The notes beneath the pieces were generated by a model. The model was not told the DNA's origin, searched no databases, and saw nothing but the letters and a program-made list of their open reading frames with translations. From Cytophagales bacterium (GTDB taxonomy: Bacteria; Bacteroidota; Bacteroidia; Cytophagales; Cyclobacteriaceae): a stretch of DNA of 10,153 nucleotides. Made by a program: the position numbers and the translations under genes. This document shows, piece by piece, positions 1 to 5,758 of this stretch (its first letter is position 1; each line of letters begins with the position of its first letter). The stretch covers positions 1 to 10,153 of the forward strand of contig DNZD01000292.1 of NCBI GenBank assembly GCA_003504855.1, given 5' to 3'.

Positions 1-2797
1 ACGAAAAGGTGGCCTGAATTTCTTCTGCCCGTTTTCGCATGTTACCCAACCCATAATGGTCAGGGATAAACTCAACGGGTAAATCAAAACCTACGCCGTT
101 GTCCACCACCATAAATTCAAAATAATCAGGTGGTGTGGATTGCACTTTGATAGAAATGGTCGTTGCCTGACCATGCTTAAGCGCATTCGATACGGCCTCC
201 TGCAGAATCCGGAATATATTGATGGCCTGTGCTGGCTGGAGCGAGCGCGTCGCAGTCTCTGGGGGTAGCTCAAAGTGGCAAGCAATACCCGTGGCGTGAT
301 GATGGCCGTGCCTCCACACGAGATTGCGCAACTTATCACACAATTGTTCTACGCTGATCTTTTGTTGGTGCATGGCCCAGATGGTATCCCTCAATTCAGT
401 CATCGTTGAGTGAATCTCTTCCTGCAATGGACCCACCAGACTCAGGTCCCTTCCTTTTTCCAGATGATGCAATCCCAGCGAAAGGGAGGTGAGTTGGTTT
501 CCAATATTGTCATGCAGATCCTTGGCAATGCTTTCGCGTTGTTCACGAAGTCTGTGCTGGAACTTTCGATCCTGCTGCCGCGCGCGGTCTTCAATACGGG
601 TCCGAATCATGAAAACCAGGTAAACAATTATAACAACCAATACCAACACCGACAACTCAAAGTAAATACTTCCCCACCACGGTGGCGCAACGGTAAAGCA
701 GGAAGGAAAGGAAGCACGAATCCAATGTACCCCATCCAGTGAATACTCCAACTGAACTTCATACTCACCCGGAGCCAGTCCGAAATAGCTTACTGATCCA
801 TCCGTGGTGGCGTTCCATTCTGATTCAACCGAAATGCGGTGACGGACCTTAACAAAGCGGTTCTGATATCCGACAAATCCATAGCGAATGGTTATGTTAT
901 TATCGGTATGCTTAAGCCTCAGGTCAGATTGGTCCGAAACGATCTTGCTGTTCACGGTCCGGGATATGTAATAAAACTGAGGAACCGGAGCCACCCGGCT
1001 TACAATGGCTTCCGGAATAAGCGTGTATCCGCCATCAAAAAACACATTGAGGTCTGTACTGGAACAAGCAAGGTGATTTACCTTATCGCTCAGCAGACCA
1101 TTATAATGGTCCCACGCATATACGCGAGGTGTTCCCTCCACCAGGGTTTGTGTAGGGATTCGGTTCAAACCTCCGTCGGTTCCCAGCCAAAGGCAGGTGT
1201 CTGCCTGCAGCATCGTGTGAACCTGATTACCGCGCAATAAGGCATTAAACCGATCCGGGAGCACCTTACCATTTTGCATAACCTGAATTCCATTGCCTGC
1301 AGTACCCAGTACAATCAATCCCGGCGCAATCCGCAACATTTGGGTAATCTTATAGTCTTTGAATTCCGGAATAGGCCTGAATCCGGATATGGCTGTATCG
1401 GAGACTGAAAGACCTGTTATTCCAGCCACCCATAACTCTTTCCCATCTACCAGAACGGCCCTGGGCCAGAATTCAAGTTCCTGCCGCTTCATCCTGGTAC
1501 CTTCCTTCGAAAATAGTAATACGCCAACGCGACTTACGCCCCAGATCCTTCCCTGCGTGTCCTCATAAAACGACTTCACACTCTTGATGTCAGGATATTC
1601 CATAGATACCTTTCCGTCCGGGGTCAGGAGATAAGTTCTGGAGGTTGTTGAAACCCATATTTTATCAGATTGCAGCGGAGCAAGCATGGCCATTACCGGA
1701 TTGTGGAGATTTACTTTCCACATTGGTTTTCGGGATTTGAAATCAAACGATTCCACTTCTCCCAGGTAGTTGCCGGTAATGAAGGCATCCTGCCGGTGTA
1801 CGACCCCCGATATTTTGGTCTGATTGTCCAGGGGGTAGTTTATCATGTCAAGATTCGGCAGGTAGTATACCCCTTTTTCGAGTGTTGAAAACCAATAACT
1901 GGATTCCGAATCCTGAAGAACACTGGTCACAGATTTGCTATCCAGCAAATTCATCCGGAATGGTTTTTCGTCAAGCGAATGCGTATACCGGGATACACCG
2001 GCACCAATCATACCAATCCACAGTTGATCTTGCTTGTCAACAGAAAGACTTATGATGGCGTGTTCGCTCCGTATGTTCTTAATGATCTTAGATCCTTCCC
2101 ACACCATTAAATCATGCCCGACAGAAATCAGAATTTTTCCCCGCCAAAACTGAAAACAGGGTACCGCATTGTTATCTCTGTTTTCAGTGAACTTACTTAA
2201 AAACGGTCGACCAAATATGGATGATGAATCATAGACCTTGTTATGACCATTGTATGTCAATAAGGCTGTCTGCTTTGAAACCCTGGTCAACCTCAGTACA
2301 TCACGGCGGTTATCACGGGTGCCCCACCGACCTGTCGAATCTATCCAGGAAAGTGCATCGTTGGAAAACGTGATCCGCCCCAGGCTGTCAAATGCCAACC
2401 CATTCAATAACTCCGGACCAACCAGCTTTCGAATGGTATCATTGAATTTATAGGGTGTGAGCTTGTTGTTTCGAAAGCAGGCGGTGGCCCCGGAAAAAGT
2501 CCGAAACCAAAGACATCCTGCAGCATCTTCATAAAACCCGAATACCACCTGATCCGGTAACTGCTCAGATTTTCTGTAAATGAGAAACTCCTTTCCATCA
2601 AATCGCGCTACACCATTATCAGTACCAAACCAAATAAAACCAGAGCGATCCTGAAATACCTGGTATATCTCCGAACTTGGCAGGCCATTTGATTCTGTGT
2701 AATTACGGTACGTAAATGAGGATTGCCCATTAACCGACGGAATTCCAGCGCAGGCAAAGACAAAACACAAAAACAACGAGAAACGAACAGACAGCAT
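1..2797 (-). CDS. Two-component sensor histidine kinase with periplasmic propeller (3' end cut off by window edge)
   Basis: The minus-strand frame is open from an ATG at 2797 to position 1, giving 932 visible codons. It has no in-frame ATG between this start and the upstream TAA at 2864-2866. Residues 1-25 form a signal peptide with likely cleavage after VNG. The periplasmic part carries Reg_prop-type repeats: GFIWFGTDNGVARFDG at 53-68, with further W-centred copies at W97, W260, W302, W419 and W537 (LWLGTDGGLNRI). A Y_Y_Y domain follows at about 630-700, with PGEY at 676-679. One membrane span lies at about 715-731. The kinase core is of the HisKA_3 type: DLHDNIGNQL has the phospho-acceptor His762, the ATPase N box QEAVSNALKHG has N871, the G1 box DNGVGFD starts at D899, and the G2 box is GLGNMRKRAEE near 916. 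By family, it should sense an envelope signal and phosphorylate a LuxR/NarL-type regulator. The ligand is unknown. Only the last part of the ATPase domain is missing. Confidence 0.93.
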   Translation of the reverse strand, partial: MLSVRFSLFLCFVFACAGIPSVNGQSSFTYRNYTESNGLPSSEIYQVFQDRSGFIWFGTDNGVARFDGKEFLIYRKSEQLPDQVVFGFYEDAAGCLWFRTFSGATACFRNNKLTPYKFNDTIRKLVGPELLNGLAFDSLGRITFSNDALSWIDSTGRWGTRDNRRDVLRLTRVSKQTALLTYNGHNKVYDSSSIFGRPFLSKFTENRDNNAVPCFQFWRGKILISVGHDLMVWEGSKIIKNIRSEHAIISLSVDKQDQLWIGMIGAGVSRYTHSLDEKPFRMNLLDSKSVTSVLQDSESSYWFSTLEKGVYYLPNLDMINYPLDNQTKISGVVHRQDAFITGNYLGEVESFDFKSRKPMWKVNLHNPVMAMLAPLQSDKIWVSTTSRTYLLTPDGKVSMEYPDIKSVKSFYEDTQGRIWGVSRVGVLLFSKEGTRMKRQELEFWPRAVLVDGKELWVAGITGLSVSDTAISGFRPIPEFKDYKITQMLRIAPGLIVLGTAGNGIQVMQNGKVLPDRFNALLRGNQVHTMLQADTCLWLGTDGGLNRIPTQTLVEGTPRVYAWDHYNGLLSDKVNHLACSSTDLNVFFDGGYTLIPEAIVSRVAPVPQFYYISRTVNSKIVSDQSDLRLKHTDNNITIRYGFVGYQNRFVKVRHRISVESEWNATTDGSVSYFGLAPGEYEVQLEYSLDGVHWIRASFPSCFTVAPPWWGSIYFELSVLVLVVIIVYLVFMIRTRIEDRARQQDRKFQHRLREQRESIAKDLHDNIGNQLTSLSLGLHHLEKGRDLSLVGPLQEEIHSTMTELRDTIWAMHQQKISVEQLCDKLRNLVWRHGHHHATGIACHFELPPETATRSLQPAQAINIFRILQEAVSNALKHGQATTISIKVQSTPPDYFEFMVVDNGVGFDLPVEFIPDHYGLGNMRKRAEEIQATFS

Positions 2798-2906
2798 TGG
2801 GAAAGGGTACTGCAATTTTCGCAAATCCCGGCCATGTAAGCCTATAGTTGTACCCCTTTGTGATTATAAACAGCACCGATGTACTGTTTTCAGTGGTTTT
2901 TAACAA

Positions 2907-2932
2907 AAAAGGATGACTCATGTCATCCTTTT
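2907..2932 (-). terminator. Intrinsic terminator closing the paralogue pair
   Basis: An 11-base perfect inverted repeat pairs 2907-2917 with 2922-2932 around a TCAT loop. Read leftwards, the hairpin (core GGATGAC/GTCATCC) runs into six T residues. It starts 36 bases past the stop codon of the 925-aa gene, the right place to end that transcript before the sensor kinase. The plus-strand side has only four T, so activity in the other direction would be weaker. Confidence 0.88.
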
Positions 2933-2968
2933 GGCGAACCAATGGGGTTTTGCATCCCCAATATGACG

Positions 2969-5746
2969 TTACCTCGATACCGTGATGTAATGAACAGCCC
3001 GCACTGGTTTTCCCAATGCTGATACCCCCTCGACGGTAATTCTATACCTCGTATTGACATCAGCGGCATAAAAGGTGATGGTGGTGGATTCCCCATCCAG
3101 GGTGCTCACACTGGGATTCCAATAAATTAATGATCGGTAATCTGTATCACTATGCTCAGGAGCAGGGCGGCTGTAATTAGGATACTTGAATTCCCGCGGC
3201 CGGTAATAGCCTGCCACACTCAAGGGAACTACCTTTGGATCATCTGCCGGTGTATTCAATTCAGAAGTCTTGGTTCGAATATTCAGTACACCTGATCCCC
3301 CAAGCGTGCCATTGAGCACACTAATATTGGTCTTTAGCTCAATTGACTCCACCATATTTGGATTCATGGTGCCCAATATGTCAGCGGGACGGCCTCCCAC
3401 CGCAACATCATTTACCATAAGCAATACTTCTTTAGGATATAATACCGAACTGGTCATTGCACGCATTACATATACAACCCATACCGGACCGCTGCCATTG
3501 CTTCCGCCTTCCCCCGGGGCATCCATTTGTCGTACAATCAGTCCAGGGAACTTACCCGGGAGTGTTTGAAGCAGATTGCCGTAAGAAAAATTAAGGTCCT
3601 TGGCCTTCACAACATAATCAGGCTTACCATAACTGCGCATTTTTGAAGGCTCTTCAAACTTCTCTCCCTTGATTACCACCTCATTCAACATCTTGGTGTT
3701 GGGTGGCAGTTCATATGCCGATGACAAACGTTGGATAGTTTCCAGTGACTGACGAGGCAGCTGGATTGGTTCTTGCTCCAGCAGGATGGTCGGCACGGAC
3801 CGATTGCCAAGTACTGCCCTGCCAAACAACTTGCCCTTGTCGTCAATTCCCTGAATAGTGAATTTTGCCGTGTCGTAGTAATCAAGACCGCGCACCACAA
3901 AACGACCCTTTGCATCAGACTCTGATATCACCAGATTCTGTGGATTTATACGCATTACATACAGCATGGCCTTTTGGGGTTTACTCCTGCTGTTCAGGAA
4001 TTGTCCATGCAAGGTGATGCCATGTTCAATCGTAAATGGGATCTTCTCATCACCACGTCCATCCGGTGGCGACATTGGATAGATTGAAAGGATGGATGGG
4101 CTTACTTCTCGCGGAACTACCTGGGTAGCATCCGTGACCGAGACAGAATAGTTACCCGCCTGCATACGACCTTCCAGGAAAGACCGGAGGTTCAATTCGA
4201 TACGTTCCCTCGGTTGATAGCTCTGCTTATCCGTGGTAAGGATCAGGCTGCTATCGCCTTCATTTGCCGGCAGGCGCTCCAAGGCATCCACGCGCTCCTT
4301 AGGTTCCAGCACCGGAATAGCCTTACGATACACCTGTGCATCTCCAAAGTTACGAGACAGTTCGGTGTACGCGCGGAGGGTATAGTTTTTGGCTTCAAAG
4401 TCGAGCGGCAAAAACAGGTCACCATGAAACCTCCCCTCCTCTACCTTCAGGGTACGGGCAAACAGAATCTCTTTGCTTTGACTGTTGACCAACTCCACGT
4501 ATACCGTCCGGCTGAGCGAATCGCGCATGGCAGGCTCCCGATAATTAACATATCCCTTAAACCAAATATTCTCTCCCGGGTAATAGTACGGTTTGTCGGT
4601 GTGTACATAGAACTTCTCTTCGAGAAACGGCAGCAAGGCTTCCCTTTGCTCACGCAATTCAGCATCCTGCGGAATGTAATCTATGGGGAGCAAATGCGCC
4701 ACCCGGTCATTGTTCATATCGCCAGCCACCGTGACCTCAGCCGGGTTAAGCTCAACACCATCACGATTGACCAGCACGGTACCTTTGCGAAGGGTGATCC
4801 AACTTACCGGATTAAATATGTCCCGATACAAATGAACAGGGATCTTCTCCCTTTTGTAATGAACTTCCATGCGCTGTGGGATGCTGATTTCAAAAACCCC
4901 GGGCTGGCTGGTATTGCGCACCAGGGCAGTGGTATCGTAATACTTCATGGTGCTTCCAATTTCAGGAGTGAAGAAGGCAGCGCGGGTGGTTGTACTTACC
5001 AACGGATTGATTTCCGTGAACAGATTAAATCCATTGCCTTTGATCTGACGGTCTACGATGGACCTGAACAGGTGCTGGCGGGAATGGCCATATGACCGGG
5101 CGCGATTGGCTGCCCAACGCATGCGTTCATCTTCGTCGGCTGCCGGCAATTCATCAAATCGCACGTTTCCTTCAATCAGGTAGCTGGTTCCATCTGCCGA
5201 GAAACTCCGAAGAAAAAATACCTGTTTATACCCCAGGTACCTGTTTTCGATGTCGAGTGGCTGCGTTGCCTTGGCCACAAACTTTCCATCAGCCTCATCA
5301 AATTCAAGTGCCCAGGAATTTTTGATTTCACACAAGGCAGCACCCGCGTCATCGCCCATGAATATCTTGTTGAACCGCTTGAACTTTTTCTCCCACTGGG
5401 TATCGCGACTGCCTTTCACCTCAATGGTTGACAACATTTCTTCCGAGGCCTTCAGTTTGATGGTGCCGACTTTAAGTTCATCCTGGGTAAGTGAGATTTT
5501 CAGCTTATAAGATTCGTACCCGACAAAAGAAAAAATGACTTCGTAAACAGCGGGTTGCCGGACATTTTTCAGGATAAAAGAGCCATCCAATTCCGTGGTG
5601 GTACCCAGGGTTGAATTATTGATAAATACATTGGCAAATGGCAAAGGTTCATTGGATTTGGCATCCACCACCCTCCCTTGAATCGTCTGGGCTTGCGCAC
5701 CGGCAGCCCAATAGCCAAAGGCCATAAATATGATCCAACGTTTCAT
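2969..5746 (-). CDS. Exported CarboxypepD_reg / macroglobulin (MG2) / TonB-plug protein without barrel, downstream paralogue
   Basis: This 925-aa protein has a signal peptide ending near AQAQ at 17-20. A CarboxypepD_reg domain follows at about 21-100 (GRVVDAKSNEPLPFANVFIN, later SFVGYES). A conserved unnamed domain spans about 107-250, with the only cysteine (C139) and YGHSRQHLF at 219-227. An MG2-type macroglobulin domain lies at about 376-480 (VHTDKPYYYPGENIWFKGY), and a similar segment starts at about 501 (LTTDKQSYQPRERIEL). A further beta-rich segment at about 576-645 contains DAKGRFVV. The TonB plug is at about 706-826 (LLQTLPGKFPGLIVRQ, VLLMVNDVAVGG, MVESIELK, LGGSGVLNIRTK). Only about 100 residues follow, too few for a receptor barrel. 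They contain DYRSLIYWNP and YRITVEGV, resembling the A2M-family domain. There is no GCGEQ thioester. It lies 12 bases after its 932-aa paralogue, probably in the same operon. It is likely periplasmic or outer-membrane associated; its function is unknown. Confidence 0.93.
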   Translation of the reverse strand: MKRWIIFMAFGYWAAGAQAQTIQGRVVDAKSNEPLPFANVFINNSTLGTTTELDGSFILKNVRQPAVYEVIFSFVGYESYKLKISLTQDELKVGTIKLKASEEMLSTIEVKGSRDTQWEKKFKRFNKIFMGDDAGAALCEIKNSWALEFDEADGKFVAKATQPLDIENRYLGYKQVFFLRSFSADGTSYLIEGNVRFDELPAADEDERMRWAANRARSYGHSRQHLFRSIVDRQIKGNGFNLFTEINPLVSTTTRAAFFTPEIGSTMKYYDTTALVRNTSQPGVFEISIPQRMEVHYKREKIPVHLYRDIFNPVSWITLRKGTVLVNRDGVELNPAEVTVAGDMNNDRVAHLLPIDYIPQDAELREQREALLPFLEEKFYVHTDKPYYYPGENIWFKGYVNYREPAMRDSLSRTVYVELVNSQSKEILFARTLKVEEGRFHGDLFLPLDFEAKNYTLRAYTELSRNFGDAQVYRKAIPVLEPKERVDALERLPANEGDSSLILTTDKQSYQPRERIELNLRSFLEGRMQAGNYSVSVTDATQVVPREVSPSILSIYPMSPPDGRGDEKIPFTIEHGITLHGQFLNSRSKPQKAMLYVMRINPQNLVISESDAKGRFVVRGLDYYDTAKFTIQGIDDKGKLFGRAVLGNRSVPTILLEQEPIQLPRQSLETIQRLSSAYELPPNTKMLNEVVIKGEKFEEPSKMRSYGKPDYVVKAKDLNFSYGNLLQTLPGKFPGLIVRQMDAPGEGGSNGSGPVWVVYVMRAMTSSVLYPKEVLLMVNDVAVGGRPADILGTMNPNMVESIELKTNISVLNGTLGGSGVLNIRTKTSELNTPADDPKVVPLSVAGYYRPREFKYPNYSRPAPEHSDTDYRSLIYWNPSVSTLDGESTTITFYAADVNTRYRITVEGVSALGKPVRAVHYITVSR

Positions 5747-5758
5747 ACCAGCAACTTC

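Noticed and set aside
410..1568. Several plus-strand open frames of 69-133 codons in the left region
   Set aside because: They overlap the continuous minus-strand sensor kinase frame, whose propeller, Y_Y_Y and HisKA_3 motifs are unmistakable.
2740..2797. Lipoprotein signal (FVFAC, residues 12-16) in the sensor kinase
   Set aside because: The -2 position is Phe and there is no Leu at -3, so the lipobox is poor. Cleavage after VNG by signal peptidase I fits better.
2863..2868. TATAAT on the minus strand upstream of the sensor kinase as a promoter
   Set aside because: It has no matching -35 element, and the main Bacteroidota sigma factor prefers TTTG/TAnnTTTG rather than this hexamer. A promoter is likely in 2798-2906, but I could not place it.
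4214..5095. 293-codon open frame on the plus strand, antisense to the 925-aa paralogue
   Set aside because: It lies wholly inside a well-supported gene on the opposite strand and shows no recognisable domain or signal peptide. The covering frame has clear conserved motifs.
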